Origin: Aquabacterium soli
GTDB lineage: Bacteria > Pseudomonadota > Gammaproteobacteria > Burkholderiales > Burkholderiaceae_C
DNA length: 64,000 nucleotides
Assembly: GCF_003933735.1 (NCBI RefSeq)
Contig: NZ_RSED01000006.1
Coordinates: forward strand, 245,599 to 309,598
Direction: 5' to 3'
Positions 26,413-36,760 of this stretch are shown in pieces (within the stretch, counting starts at the first letter, position 1; the number at the start of each line of letters is the position of its first letter). The notes beneath the pieces were generated by a model. The model saw only the letters and a program-made list of their open reading frames with translations, searched no databases and was not told the origin of the DNA. Position numbers and translations under genes: made by a program.

Positions 26413-29400
26413 TCACAGCCCGAAGGCCGCCAATGCCCGCCGCAACTCCTCCTCGCCATAGGGCTTCGGGATGAAGCCCGTGGCGTGGTTCTTCAGATCG
26501 CTCAGCCCGTGGTCAGTGCCGGACGCGAACAGCACGGGCAGGCCAGGCTGCCTGCTGCGCACCAGGGCCGCCAGTTCGCGGCCTGACATGCCCGGCAGGT
26601 TCACATCGGTCACCAGCACGTCGATCTCGGTGGTGGCGAGCAGGCCCAGCGCCTGCTCGCCATCGGCGGCAACGTGCACCACATAGCCCAGGTAGGTCAG
26701 CATCTCCTCGCTGGTGAAGCGGATTAGCTCGTCGTCTTCGACCAGCAGCACGCGGAGCTGACCGCCCGCGCCGTGGCGCGCCTGGGCGCGCTCGGCACCG
26801 TTGGCCTGTGCATCCGGTGCATGGGCTTGGGCAGGCGGTGGAGAAACAGTCGGCACAGCCGCTTCCTGCGCAGGCACCCGGGTGCCCAGCACATGCCGGA
26901 TCTTGCGCGCCAGCGCCTCGCGCGTGTAGGGCTTGCTCAGCAGCTCGATGCCTTCATCGAGCCGCCCGCCATGCACGATGGCGTTGTCGGTGTAGCCCGA
27001 GGTGAAGAGCACGGCGATGTTGGGCAGGCGCTGGCGGGCCTTGCGCGCCAGTTCGGGGCTGCGCAACTGGCCAGGCATCACCACGTCGGTGAAGAGCACA
27101 TCGATCGGCATGCCGCTTTCGATGATGACCAGGCCGCTGTCGGCGTCCTTGGCCTTGAGCACTCGGTAGCCCAGCTCAGACAGCATCTCCACCACGGTGG
27201 CGCGCACGTTCTCGTCGTCCTCGACCACCAGCACCGTTTCCGTGCCTGAGATCACCGCACCGCTGTCCACGTCAGACAGCACGTCTTCCTGACCCCGGCT
27301 GCGCGGCAGGTACAGGCGCACGGTGGTGCCATGGTCGGGTTCGCTGTACAGCTTGATGTGGCCGCCGGACTGCTTGACGAAGCCATACACCATGCTCAGC
27401 CCCAGGCCGGTGCCTTCGCCCTCGCGCTTGGTGGTGAAGAAGGGCTCGAACACGCGCTCGAGCTGTTCGGCCGGGATGCCGCACCCGGTGTCGGACACGG
27501 CCACCATCACGTACTGGCCCGGCGTGATGTTGTCGTGGCGTTCGGCGTAACCGTCGTCCAGGAAGGAGTTTCCCGCCTCGATGGTCAGCCTGCCATGGCG
27601 CTGCATGGCATCGCGTGCGTTGATGGCCAGGTTCAGCAGCGCGTTCTCCATCTGGCCTGCGTCGATGTGGGTGTTCCACAGTCCGCCACCGATGATCGTT
27701 TCGACCTCGATGCCCTCTCCCAGGGCGCGGCGCAGCATGTCGTCCATGTTGCGGATGAGCCGCCCCAGGTTCACCACCTTGGGCGCCAGAGGCTGGCGCC
27801 GTCCGAAGGCCAGCAACTGCGACGCCAGCTTGGCACCGCGGCCCACGGCACCCAGGGCGTTCTTGACACGCTCTTCAGCACGTCCATGGCCGGACAGATC
27901 ACGGCCCAGCAACTGCAGGTTGCCGCCGATCACCTGCAGCAGGTTGTTGAAATCATGGGCCACGCCGCCTGTGAGCCGTCCCACGGCCTCGAGCTTTTGC
28001 GCGTGGCGCAACTGGGCCTCGGCCTCGTCGCGCGAGGCGAGGGCTTCCGCCACGCGCTGCTCCAGCTCCTCGTTGAGCACGCGGCGGGCTTCTTCAGCCG
28101 CTTTGCGCTCGGTGATGTCGATGACCGATCCGACGTAGCCCAGGAAAGCGCCGTCGGGGCTGAGCCACGGGGCCGCCGCGTCGATGGCCCAGCGGTAGCT
28201 GCCATCGTGCCGACGCAGCCGGTATTCCAGCGAGAAGGCCGAACGGGTGGCATTGGCCTCGACGAAGCTGCGCTCGGCGCCCGGTCGGTCTTCCGGGTGC
28301 GTTGCATCGAGCCATCCCGTGCCCAGGCCGGTTTCGGGCGTCTGCCCGGTGAACTCGTACCAGGACCGGCTCAAGTAGGTGCACTGCCCGTCGATGTCGG
28401 TGGTCCACACCATCACCGGGGCGTGGTCGGCCATCGCCCTGAAACGCTCCTCGCTCTCGCGCAGGGCCTCGGTGACCTGCCCACGGATCCGCGCAATGGC
28501 CAGGGCGCCATCCACCCGGGCCAGCAGCTCGCGCGACGAGAAGGGCTTGACCAGGTAGTCGTCGGCGCCCCGCGCCAGGCCTTCGATGCGAGCCTCCTCT
28601 CCAGCCCGGGCCGACAGGGCGATCACGGGCAGGTCGCGCAAGCCGTCTTCGTCGCGCACACAGCGGATCAGGCCGAAGCCATCCAGGCGCGGCATCATCA
28701 CGTCGGTCAGCAGCAGATCCGGACGGCGCTGGCGCATGGATTCGAGTGCTTCGAGCCCGTCGGCCACGACCACGCAGTCGTGCTCGGTCCCCAGAAGGCG
28801 CTGCACATAGGCACGCATGTCGGCGTTGTCGTCCGCGACCAGGATGTAGGCGCGTGGCTTGCCGGTGGGCGCGGCCGCGCTGCCGCCGGTCTGCAGATCC
28901 ACCGACACCGGTGCCGGGGCCAGGGCGGGTTCATGCGATAGCCAGCTCAAGGCCTCTTCCACGTAGCTCACGCCCCGCGCGGACTGCGGGATCGCCCCGT
29001 CAGGATCCGTCGCGGACCGTACCTGGGCAGCGGGCAGGTGCGCCGTACCGAAGGGCAGGCTGACAGTGAAGGTGGTGCCGCGCCCTTCCTCGCTGGCCAG
29101 CGAGATCGTCCCCCCATGCAGGCGCACCAGCTCCTGCACCAGCGCCAGCCCGATGCCGGAGCCTTCAAAGCTGCGGCCACGCGCACCGTCGATGCGATGG
29201 AAGCGCTCGAACATGCGCGGCAGTTCGTGGGCAGGGATGCCGATGCCAGTGTCGCGGACCAGCAGTTGCACCGAGTGGCCGTCCGGTCGCAGCGTGACCT
29301 CGATCCCGCCCTCGAAGGTGAACTTGAAGGCGTTGGACACCAGGTTCAGGACGATCATCTCCCACATGTCCGGGTCCACGTACACCGGTTGCGCCAGTGG

Positions 29401-30768
29401 GTGGCAATTGACGGCCAGACGCAAGCCCGCCTTTTCGGTGGCGGAGCGGAAGTTGCTGGCCAGCTCGGCCGTCATGCGCGCCAGGTCCACCGGTATGAAG
29501 CCTGCCTGCATGCGCCCCGCCTCGATGCGAGAGAAATCCAGCAGCGAGTTGACCAGTTTGAGCAGACGCGTGCCATTGCGGTACACCAGACGCAGCCGGT
29601 CGGCCTCAGGTGCGGGCAGCGCACCGTCAGTGAGCGCGTCTTCCAGGGGCCCCAGCATCAGCGTCAAGGGCGTGCGGAACTCGTGGCTCACGTTCGAGAA
29701 AAAGGCCGTCTTGGCGCGGTCGATCTGCGCCAGCGCCTCCATGCGCTGGCGCGAGGCCTCATGCGAGCGCGCGTTGGCAATGCCGGCCGCGATCTGGCTG
29801 GCCAGCAGATCCAGGAAGGCCTGGTAGTCGGTGTCGAAAGGTCGGTAGGGGTTCAGGCCGGCCACGAAAAAGCCGGCTGGTCGCTGCTCGCCCTGTGTCT
29901 TGATCGGTGTGATGCAGACCTGGGTGGGCGGTCGGTCCCAGGCGCCACGCGGTACCTCGCCAATGTCCCCGGCCCGCAGGGGCACCATGGTGGCGGAGCC
30001 GCCAGCCAGCAAGGCGTCGATGGGCCAGCCCAGGGCATTGCCGGCATCCAGGGAAGACAGGACCACAGTGCGTGCCGGCTCCACGCCCGTGGCGCTGGCC
30101 AGATGGGCCCTGCCGTGCTCGTCGAACAGGTAGGTCAGCGTGAACGGCAGGTCCTTCGGGTTGGCGCCCAGATTGCGCACCAGGGCCTGCATCACTTCGG
30201 ACTCCTGGCTGATGGCGTTGAGATCGGCCGTCAGCTCGCGCAGCGTGTCCATGCGGCGCTGGCCGATCACACGGCGGGTCTCCTCAGTCACCACGCAGAA
30301 CATGCCCGCGCAGGCCCCGGCATCGTCTGCCAGCGAGCTGTAGGAGAAGGTGTGGTAGGTCTCTTCGGGGGCGCCGCTGCGTTCGAGGAACAGCAGCAGA
30401 TCCTCGTTCCAGCTGGCCACGCCGGTGTCCATGACCTGGTCGATCAGCGGCCCGATGGCGGGCCAGATCTCGGCCCACACCCGGGAGGCAGGCGCACCCA
30501 GGGCCCATGCCTGCTTCACACCCAAGGTCGGGCTGTAGGCGTCGTTGCAGAAGAAGGTCAGCTGCGGCCCCCAGGCCATCCACATGGCATAGCGCGAGGT
30601 GAGCATGATGCGCACCACCGTCTTGAGGCTCTGGGGCCACGTGGCGGGCTCGCCCAGTGGCGAGCTGCCCCAGTCGAAGTCACGCATGCGGGCAGCCATG
30701 ACGCTGTCCCCCACGAAAAATCCGAGCGGGTCGGGCTGTGCCGAAGAATCCAGTGCTGTGCGGTCCAT
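26413..30768 (-). CDS. large hybrid histidine kinase with two kinase cores and three receiver domains
   Basis: A 1451-residue cytoplasmic signalling protein with no obvious membrane helix. Order: an N-terminal PAS/GAF-like sensor region (about 1-345); HisKA with His362 in SNVSHEFRTPLTLML plus ATPase; receiver 1 (Asp689 in LLTDVMMPRLDGF); PAS (about 770-890, RFRAMADHAPVMVWTTDID); a second HisKA with His938 in GGVAHDFNNLLQVI plus ATPase; receiver 2 (Asp1228 in LFTDVVMPG); receiver 3 (Asp1388 in LVTDVNLPG). Two different H-box classes in one chain look like a fusion of two hybrid kinases. A GC hairpin (30795-30814) sits 27-46 bases upstream of the start. No output regulator is adjacent. Confidence 0.92.
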   Translation of the reverse strand: MDRTALDSSAQPDPLGFFVGDSVMAARMRDFDWGSSPLGEPATWPQSLKTVVRIMLTSRYAMWMAWGPQLTFFCNDAYSPTLGVKQAWALGAPASRVWAEIWPAIGPLIDQVMDTGVASWNEDLLLFLERSGAPEETYHTFSYSSLADDAGACAGMFCVVTEETRRVIGQRRMDTLRELTADLNAISQESEVMQALVRNLGANPKDLPFTLTYLFDEHGRAHLASATGVEPARTVVLSSLDAGNALGWPIDALLAGGSATMVPLRAGDIGEVPRGAWDRPPTQVCITPIKTQGEQRPAGFFVAGLNPYRPFDTDYQAFLDLLASQIAAGIANARSHEASRQRMEALAQIDRAKTAFFSNVSHEFRTPLTLMLGPLEDALTDGALPAPEADRLRLVYRNGTRLLKLVNSLLDFSRIEAGRMQAGFIPVDLARMTAELASNFRSATEKAGLRLAVNCHPLAQPVYVDPDMWEMIVLNLVSNAFKFTFEGGIEVTLRPDGHSVQLLVRDTGIGIPAHELPRMFERFHRIDGARGRSFEGSGIGLALVQELVRLHGGTISLASEEGRGTTFTVSLPFGTAHLPAAQVRSATDPDGAIPQSARGVSYVEEALSWLSHEPALAPAPVSVDLQTGGSAAAPTGKPRAYILVADDNADMRAYVQRLLGTEHDCVVVADGLEALESMRQRRPDLLLTDVMMPRLDGFGLIRCVRDEDGLRDLPVIALSARAGEEARIEGLARGADDYLVKPFSSRELLARVDGALAIARIRGQVTEALRESEERFRAMADHAPVMVWTTDIDGQCTYLSRSWYEFTGQTPETGLGTGWLDATHPEDRPGAERSFVEANATRSAFSLEYRLRRHDGSYRWAIDAAAPWLSPDGAFLGYVGSVIDITERKAAEEARRVLNEELEQRVAEALASRDEAEAQLRHAQKLEAVGRLTGGVAHDFNNLLQVIGGNLQLLGRDLSGHGRAEERVKNALGAVGRGAKLASQLLAFGRRQPLAPKVVNLGRLIRNMDDMLRRALGEGIEVETIIGGGLWNTHIDAGQMENALLNLAINARDAMQRHGRLTIEAGNSFLDDGYAERHDNITPGQYVMVAVSDTGCGIPAEQLERVFEPFFTTKREGEGTGLGLSMVYGFVKQSGGHIKLYSEPDHGTTVRLYLPRSRGQEDVLSDVDSGAVISGTETVLVVEDDENVRATVVEMLSELGYRVLKAKDADSGLVIIESGMPIDVLFTDVVMPGQLRSPELARKARQRLPNIAVLFTSGYTDNAIVHGGRLDEGIELLSKPYTREALARKIRHVLGTRVPAQEAAVPTVSPPPAQAHAPDAQANGAERAQARHGAGGQLRVLLVEDDELIRFTSEEMLTYLGYVVHVAADGEQALGLLATTEIDVLVTDVNLPGMSGRELAALVRSRQPGLPVLFASGTDHGLSDLKNHATGFIPKPYGEEELRRALAAFGL

Positions 30769-30992
30769 GGCTGCCTGCTGCTGTTCGCTGAAGAGCCCGC
30801 CGTCCAGGGCGGGCCCACGGGGACGTGGGGCGTCTGAACGTCATTCTAGAGGGATGAATCGACCAGCCTGAACACGTCCGCAACCCCCGTCCGGCGGTGG
30901 AGGGTAAGTGCCCATGCCCTCCCAGGGAGCACTGGGTACATTGCATGCGGCGCGGCACACGCTTCGCGCCCCGACAGCACGGAGAACCCCGC

Positions 30993-32414
30993 ATGAACAC
31001 CCCGCTCCCCCGCCCCGCTTCCTTGCGGCTGCTCGCCCTGGCCTGCGCGCTCGGCGCATGGTTCTGCTCAGCCCGCGCCGACCTGATCGACGACCTGCCG
31101 GCCGGCACCGGCTACGCGGCCTGGGAGCTGTGCACCCGCACGCAGCAAAGCGGCGACAACTACCTGCGCGTGCGCTGGTCCTACACCGTGCCCAAGGTGC
31201 AGCCCCTGCCCTATGTGTGGGACGTGGATTACTACCCGGGCCTGAAGGTGGACGTGCGCAGCTTCGTGCCCTTCATCACCAACAAGCGCAGCGCCATCTA
31301 CCGCAAGGGCCTGGGCTGCACGCTGATCCCGCCAGGCGCCACGGAAGCCGCCGTGCGCGCCCAGCCCTTCAAGGCCGTGAGCCTGGGCACGCCGTCAGGT
31401 CAGGCCTGGCCCGTGGGCGAGGGCCCTGTTCAGAGTTACCTCAACAGCCCGGCGCTGGCGCAGCTGCTGGCCCGCCATGGCGACCGCATCTTCACCGACA
31501 CGGCCACCAAGGCGGGCGAAAAGCAGAATCCGCTGGCGTTTCTGGTAGCGCGCGACGGGCGCCTGGTCTACGAGCGCTATGCCAAAGGCTATGACCGCAA
31601 CCAACCTCAGTTGGGCTGGTCCATGACCAAGTCGCTCACGGGGCTGATCGCCGGCCTGATGGCCACCGACGGCCGGCTGAGCCTGGACGCGCCCGTGGGC
31701 CTGCCGCAGTGGTCGGCCGGGGCCAAGGCCGGCATCACCTGGCGGCAGCTGCTGAACATGTCCCCCGGGCTGGCCTGGAGCGAAGGCTACGCCGGCGCCA
31801 GCGATGCCACGCAGATGCTGTTCTCGCAGCCCGACCAGGGCGCCTGGGCCGCGGAGCGCACACTCACCTCCCCCCCCGGCACGGTGTTCACGTATTCCAC
31901 GGGCTTCCCCAACATCGCCATGCTGCGCATGAAGCAGTTGCTGGGCGGCACGCACCAGGCCCTGCACGACTACTACCAGCAGCGCCTGTTCACCCCGCTG
32001 GGCATCCGCAACGGCATCGTCGAGCCCGACGCCACCGGCACGCCCGTTGGTGGCGCGCGAGGCGTGCTGCGCCCCGTGGACTGGCTGCGCCTGGGCCAGC
32101 TGGTGGCGCAAGGCGGCCACTGGAACGGCCAGACGCTCATCGCGCCCGAGGTGATGCAGTTCCTCGTGGCCGCCTCGCCGGCCTCGGCCGAATACGGCGG
32201 CTACATCTGGCGCCAGCCCGCCACCGAGATCCCTGAAGCGCTGCGCGCGCGCCTGCCCGCCGACCTGGTCTGGTTTGCAGGCCACATGGGGCAGTTCACG
32301 GTGATCGTGCCGAGCAGGAACCTGGTGGTGCTGCGCATGGGCGTGTCCTTCGAGAAAGACGACGCTCGCCGGCGGGTGTTCGAGGCTGTGGCGGATCTGG
32401 TGGAGCAGCCCTGA
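30993..32414 (+). CDS. secreted beta-lactamase-family serine hydrolase
   Basis: A 473-residue exported protein. The signal peptide (about 1-28) ends in a motif like SARA. An N-terminal region of about 170 residues precedes a class C beta-lactamase/esterase (PBP4*/EstB-type) domain with the nucleophile motif SMTK (in LGWSMTKSLTGL), a Tyr-containing FTYSTGFPN, and a C-terminal WFAGHMGQFTVIVPS in place of KTG. Members hydrolyse esters or D-amino peptides; true beta-lactamase activity is uncommon. ATG at 30993 has GGAG upstream and starts the signal peptide. Confidence 0.85.
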   Translation: MNTPLPRPASLRLLALACALGAWFCSARADLIDDLPAGTGYAAWELCTRTQQSGDNYLRVRWSYTVPKVQPLPYVWDVDYYPGLKVDVRSFVPFITNKRSAIYRKGLGCTLIPPGATEAAVRAQPFKAVSLGTPSGQAWPVGEGPVQSYLNSPALAQLLARHGDRIFTDTATKAGEKQNPLAFLVARDGRLVYERYAKGYDRNQPQLGWSMTKSLTGLIAGLMATDGRLSLDAPVGLPQWSAGAKAGITWRQLLNMSPGLAWSEGYAGASDATQMLFSQPDQGAWAAERTLTSPPGTVFTYSTGFPNIAMLRMKQLLGGTHQALHDYYQQRLFTPLGIRNGIVEPDATGTPVGGARGVLRPVDWLRLGQLVAQGGHWNGQTLIAPEVMQFLVAASPASAEYGGYIWRQPATEIPEALRARLPADLVWFAGHMGQFTVIVPSRNLVVLRMGVSFEKDDARRRVFEAVADLVEQP

Positions 32415-32446
32415 GACAATAAGGCACCTCCCCCCTTGCCTTCAAC

Positions 32447-32689
32447 ATGACGATCCTGCTGACCGACAGCCCCTGCATTTCCCAGTGCAAACTCGATGAG
32501 AACGACCTTTGCATGGGCTGTGGCCGATCACGGCAGGAGATCAAGGGCTGGAAGACCATGGCGGATGAGCAGCGCCATGACATCAACATGCGCCTGCTGG
32601 CCAGGGGTCGCAAGAAAGTGCGCAAGTTGCTGATCAAACGGCTCAGGCAACTCACGCGCGAGAAGAAGGCCGCCAGGACGGCGGCCTGA
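32447..32689 (+). CDS. DUF1289 Cys-rich small protein
   Basis: An 80-residue protein with the DUF1289 motif CISQCKLDENDLCMGCGRS, in which four Cys probably hold a metal or cluster, followed by the conserved EIKGWKTM and a basic tail. Function unknown in the family. It lies 32 bases after the serine hydrolase gene. The end of the gene contains a 7-base GC hairpin (32668-32686) without a T tract. Confidence 0.88.
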   Translation: MTILLTDSPCISQCKLDENDLCMGCGRSRQEIKGWKTMADEQRHDINMRLLARGRKKVRKLLIKRLRQLTREKKAARTAA

Positions 32690-32713
32690 TCTCGTGGCCC
32701 TCGCCTGCTGTGT

Positions 32714-34912
32714 TCAGGCCACCGCGGGGAGATGCGGCAACAGCTTGTCCAGCGTGATCGGATAGTTGCGCACACGCACGCCGGTGGCGTTGTAGATGGC
32801 ATTGGCCACCGCCGCGCCCACCCCGCAGATGCCCAGCTCGCCCACGCCCTTGGCCTTCATGGGTGACGAGATGGGATCGGTCTCGTCCAGGAAGATCACC
32901 TCCTGGTGCGGGATGTCGGCATGCACCGGCACCTCGTAGCCGGCCAAATCATGGTTGACGAAGAAGCCCCGACGCTTGTCGACCACCAGCTCTTCCATCA
33001 GCGCCGCGCCCACGCCCATGGTCATCGCACCGATCACCTGGCTGCGCGCCGACTTGGGGTTGAGGATGCGGCCCGCCGCGCACACGGCCAGCATGCGCCG
33101 CACGCGGATCTCGCCGGTGAAGGCATCCACCCCCACCTCGACGAAGTGAGCACCGAAAGTGGACTGCTGGAATTTCTTGTCGAGGTCACCATACTCCATG
33201 GTGTCTTCGGCCGAGAGGCCCTGCTCGCCGGCGGCCTCGGCCAGCTTGAAGCGCCGGTCACCCGAGCGAACCTCGCCATCGGTGAACACGGCATCCTTGG
33301 CATCCAGGCCCACTTTGCGCGCCACGGCCTCGCGCAGCTTGACGCAAGCCGCGTACACGCCCGCGGTGGAGCTGTTGGCGCCCCACTGCCCGCCCGAGCC
33401 GGCCGACACCGGTGAGCGTGAATCACCCAGCCGCACAACCACCTTCTCGATGGGCACGCCCATCATCTCCGCCGCGGTCTGCGCGATGATCGTGTAGCTG
33501 CCGGTGCCGATGTCCGTCATGTCGGTCTCGACCGTGACCAGGCCCTGCTTGTCCAGGCGCACACGGGCGGCCGACTTCATCACCAGGTTGTTGCGGAAGG
33601 CCGCGGCCACGCCCAGGCCCACCAGCCAGCGGCCTTCGCGCCGCTGACCGGGCTTGGCCAGGCGCTGTGCCCAGCCGAAGCGTTCGGCACCCTGGCGCAG
33701 GCATTCCACCAGCCGCCGCTGCGAGAACGGCCTGGCCGGCTTCTCCGGATCGACCTGCGTGTCATTGAGCACACGGAAATCGATCGGGTCCATGCCGAGT
33801 TGCTCGGCCACCTCGTCGACGGCGATCTCCAGCGCCATCATGCCGGGGGCCTCACCCGGGGCCCGCATGGCGTTGCCCTCGGGCAGGTCCAGCACGGCCA
33901 GGCGCATGGCCGTCATGCGGTTGGGGCCGGCATAGAGAAGGCGCGTCTGATTCACGGCAGTCTCGGGCTTGCCCTCGGGCAGGTCGCCCGACCAGCTCTC
34001 ATGGCCGATGGCCGTGATCTTGCCGCCCTGCGTGGTGCCGATGCGCACCCGCTGGATGGTGGCGGGCCGGTGCGTGGTGTTGTTGAACATCAAGGGCCGC
34101 TGCAGCGCCACTTTCACGGGCCGCCCGGCTGCGCGCGCACCCAGCGCGGCCAGCACCGCATCGGCGCGCAGGAAAAGCTTGCCTCCGAAGCCCCCGCCGA
34201 TGAAGGGCGAGATCAGGCGAACTTTCTCTTTCGGGATGCCCAATGTCTTGGCCATGTCCGACGCCCCCCAGTCGATCATCTGATTGGACGTCCACACGGT
34301 GAGCCTGTCGCCCTCCCAGGCCGCGATCGACGCATGCGGCTCCATCATCGCGTGGGCATGGTCCGGTGTCGAATAGGTGCCGTCGAAGCGCACGGGCGCG
34401 GCGGCGAAGGCGCCGTTGAAATCACCCGCCGAGCTGTCGGCGTCCTCGCCCTTGGGCTGGGTGGCCAGGCCCTTGGCCTCGGCCAGGTCGAACATCCCCT
34501 TGGTGGCGACATAGTCGATGCGCACGAGCTGCGCGGCCGCCCGGGCCTGCTCGAAGGTCTCGGCCACCACCAGCGCCACGGCCTGGTGGTAGTGCTGGAT
34601 CTCCGGCCCGCCGAGCAGCCTGGCGGTGTTCATCTTGCCCTTGCCCAGTCGGCCGGCGTTGCGGGCCGTGACGATGGTGATCACGCCGGGGGCAGCCTTC
34701 GCTGCGGCCAGGTCCATCGAGGCGATGCGGCCCTTGGCGATGCTGGCACCCACCACATGGCCATAAGCCTGGCGGGCCACGACGTCGTGCCGCTCATAGG
34801 CATAGGGCGCCTTGCCCGTGGTCTTGAGCGGCCCATCGATGCGGTCCAGCGGGTGGCCGACCACCTTGAGCTGGTCGATGGGGTTGGTGGTGGCTGGGGT
34901 GTCGAACTTCAT
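32714..34912 (-). CDS. paoC: periplasmic aldehyde oxidoreductase, molybdenum-binding subunit
   Basis: A 732-residue large subunit of the xanthine oxidase family. Length equals that of Escherichia PaoC, and the catalytic Glu sits at the same number (Glu692 in KGVGELGICGVG). Moco-binding loops such as FIGGGFGGKLFLRADA and GGQWGANSSTAGVYA are present. With PaoA and PaoB it oxidises aldehydes, often aromatic ones, to acids in the periplasm. It begins 3 bases after paoB. The PaoD-type cofactor chaperone usually needed for maturation is not next door. Confidence 0.94.
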   Translation of the reverse strand: MKFDTPATTNPIDQLKVVGHPLDRIDGPLKTTGKAPYAYERHDVVARQAYGHVVGASIAKGRIASMDLAAAKAAPGVITIVTARNAGRLGKGKMNTARLLGGPEIQHYHQAVALVVAETFEQARAAAQLVRIDYVATKGMFDLAEAKGLATQPKGEDADSSAGDFNGAFAAAPVRFDGTYSTPDHAHAMMEPHASIAAWEGDRLTVWTSNQMIDWGASDMAKTLGIPKEKVRLISPFIGGGFGGKLFLRADAVLAALGARAAGRPVKVALQRPLMFNNTTHRPATIQRVRIGTTQGGKITAIGHESWSGDLPEGKPETAVNQTRLLYAGPNRMTAMRLAVLDLPEGNAMRAPGEAPGMMALEIAVDEVAEQLGMDPIDFRVLNDTQVDPEKPARPFSQRRLVECLRQGAERFGWAQRLAKPGQRREGRWLVGLGVAAAFRNNLVMKSAARVRLDKQGLVTVETDMTDIGTGSYTIIAQTAAEMMGVPIEKVVVRLGDSRSPVSAGSGGQWGANSSTAGVYAACVKLREAVARKVGLDAKDAVFTDGEVRSGDRRFKLAEAAGEQGLSAEDTMEYGDLDKKFQQSTFGAHFVEVGVDAFTGEIRVRRMLAVCAAGRILNPKSARSQVIGAMTMGVGAALMEELVVDKRRGFFVNHDLAGYEVPVHADIPHQEVIFLDETDPISSPMKAKGVGELGICGVGAAVANAIYNATGVRVRNYPITLDKLLPHLPAVA

Positions 34913-34915
34913 GGC

Positions 34916-35866
34916 TCAGGCCCTCGCTTGTTGCAGCACGGCACCGAGGGTGCGCTCGACCAGGGGCAGCTTGAAGGCGTTGTCATGCGTGGTCTGCGCA
35001 CCGGCCAGCAAGGTGCCGGCCACCGCCTGAGCGCCCTTGGGCAATGCGGCTTCGGCCGCCTCGACCCGCCAGGGCTTGTGCGCCACGCCACCAAGCGCCA
35101 CGCGGCCCGAGCCATCACGCTGCAGCACGGCCGCGACCGACACCAGCGCGAAAGCGTAAGAGGCACGGTCACGGACCTTGTGGTACAGGTGCACGCCACC
35201 CAGCGGTTTGGGCAAGGTCACCGAGGTGATCAGCTCGCCCACCGACAGTGCCGTCTCCACCTGCGGTGTGTCGCCCGGAAGGCGATGGAAATCAGCCATG
35301 GGGATGGTGCGCACCTGTCCGTCGGGGCGCACGGTGTCGACCTGGGCGTCCAGCAGGCGCATGGCCACGGCCATGTCGCTGGGGTGCGTGGCGATGCAGG
35401 CCGGGCTCACGCCGATCACCGCGTGCTGGCGGCTGGCGCCGCCGATGGCACTGCACCCGCTGCCAGGCTGGCGCTTGTTGCAAGGCTGGTGAGTGTCGTA
35501 GAAGTAAGGACAGCGCGTGCGCTGCAGCAGGTTGCCCGCCGTGGTGGCACGGTTGCGCAACTGGCCGGAGGCGCCCGCCAGCAAGGCCCGCGACAGCACC
35601 GCGTAGTCACGGCGCACACGCGGGTCGGCGGCCAGATCGGTGTTGCGCACCAATGCCCCGATGCGCAGGCCGCCCTCGGGGGTGGGCTCGATCTTGTCGA
35701 GCGCCAGGGTGTTCACGTCGACCAGGTGCGGGGGCGTCTCCACCTGCAGCTTCATCAGATCAAGCAGGTTGGTGCCGCCCGCGATGAAGCGCGCGCCAGG
35801 GTGCTGGGCGATCGCCGCGGCGGCCTCGGCCGGCGTGCGGGCACGTTCGTAGGTGAAGGGCTTCAT
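34916..35866 (-). CDS. paoB: periplasmic aldehyde oxidoreductase, FAD-binding subunit
   Basis: A 316-residue FAD subunit. The FAD motif [15 protein letters not shown] is near residue 24. The Cys set in [19 protein letters not shown] and GSGCSAIGG corresponds to the extra [4Fe-4S] cluster that distinguishes PaoB/YagS from ordinary xanthine dehydrogenase FAD subunits. ATGA overlap with paoA shows coupling. Confidence 0.94.
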   Translation of the reverse strand: MKPFTYERARTPAEAAAAIAQHPGARFIAGGTNLLDLMKLQVETPPHLVDVNTLALDKIEPTPEGGLRIGALVRNTDLAADPRVRRDYAVLSRALLAGASGQLRNRATTAGNLLQRTRCPYFYDTHQPCNKRQPGSGCSAIGGASRQHAVIGVSPACIATHPSDMAVAMRLLDAQVDTVRPDGQVRTIPMADFHRLPGDTPQVETALSVGELITSVTLPKPLGGVHLYHKVRDRASYAFALVSVAAVLQRDGSGRVALGGVAHKPWRVEAAEAALPKGAQAVAGTLLAGAQTTHDNAFKLPLVERTLGAVLQQARA

Positions 35867-36543
35867 GCAGGCCTCCCTGCCACTTCGGTGACCGCATCGA
35901 CGATGTTGGAGTAGGCCCCACAGCGGCAGATGTTGCCGCTCATGCGCTCACGCAGTTCCTCGGCCGAGACCATGGGGCGCTCGTTCAGGTCGGGGCTCAC
36001 ATGGCTGGGCACGCCGCGCTTGATCTCGTCCAGCACCGCCACGGCCGAGCAGATCTGGCCGGGTGTGCAGTAGCCGCACTGGTAGCCGTCGTGCTTGACG
36101 AAGGCCGCCTGCATGGGGTGCAGGCGCTCGGGCGTGCCCAGGCCTTCCACGGTGGTCACGCTGGCGCCTTCGTGCATCACTGCCAGCGACAGACAGGAGT
36201 TCATGCGCCGCCCGTCGACGATCACCGTGCAGGCACCGCACTGGCCATGGTCGCAGCCCTTCTTGGTGCCGGTCAGGTGCAGGTGCTCGCGCAAGGCATC
36301 GAGCAAGGTGGTGCGCGTGTCCAGCTTGAGCTCGCGCGCCTGGCCGTTCACCCGCAGGGACACCTGCATCATGGGCACCACGGTATCGGCAGCGGCGGAT
36401 GGCGGGGTTGCGGCCGCATGGGCATCGGCAGACGCCGTGGTGGCCGCCACCGAGGCGGCACCCGCGATCAACAGGTCACGGCGTGAGATCGACAGGTCGA
36501 TCGAGGGGAGAGCATCGGGCAAGAGCTCGGTGGGACTGGGCAT
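35863..36543 (-). CDS. paoA: periplasmic aldehyde oxidoreductase, [2Fe-2S] subunit with Tat signal
   Basis: A 226-residue iron-sulphur subunit. A Tat-type signal, [19 protein letters not shown], lies at about residues 17-35, so the whole complex is likely exported folded. The two [2Fe-2S] sites are [15 protein letters not shown] (plant-type) and [14 protein letters not shown] with [11 protein letters not shown] (four-helix). It is the first gene of the operon, and 217 bases without a gene precede it. Confidence 0.94.
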   Translation of the reverse strand: MPSPTELLPDALPSIDLSISRRDLLIAGAASVAATTASADAHAAATPPSAAADTVVPMMQVSLRVNGQARELKLDTRTTLLDALREHLHLTGTKKGCDHGQCGACTVIVDGRRMNSCLSLAVMHEGASVTTVEGLGTPERLHPMQAAFVKHDGYQCGYCTPGQICSAVAVLDEIKRGVPSHVSPDLNERPMVSAEELRERMSGNICRCGAYSNIVDAVTEVAGRPA

Positions 36544-36760
36544 GTCACGGTCCGATCTGTTCGTGTGTTGGGAACGACCGGTGGCTCACGCTGGCCGAAT
36601 GGGGTGTTTCGGACAGCACTGCGCTGCAAGCCACGGCAGGAGCTTGCACTGTAGGCCCTCAACGCCCGATGCATGGGCAGCCCCTTTGGTGCATGTTGGT
36701 ATTCACGCAACCCGATCACGCGCATCCACGTTCACGCGGATGATGGTCGGCTGTCGCCGT

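Noticed and set aside
27331..28941. 536-residue plus-strand frame antisense to the hybrid kinase
   Set aside because: Composition and position show a shadow of the kinase gene, as does the 599-residue frame at 29038-30837.
32668..32686. Terminator at the end of the DUF1289 gene
   Set aside because: The 7-base GC stem lies inside coding sequence and has no T tract after it.
33800..35914. 704-residue plus-strand frame antisense to paoB/paoC
   Set aside because: Same antisense artefact; it spans two real genes and has no recognisable domain.
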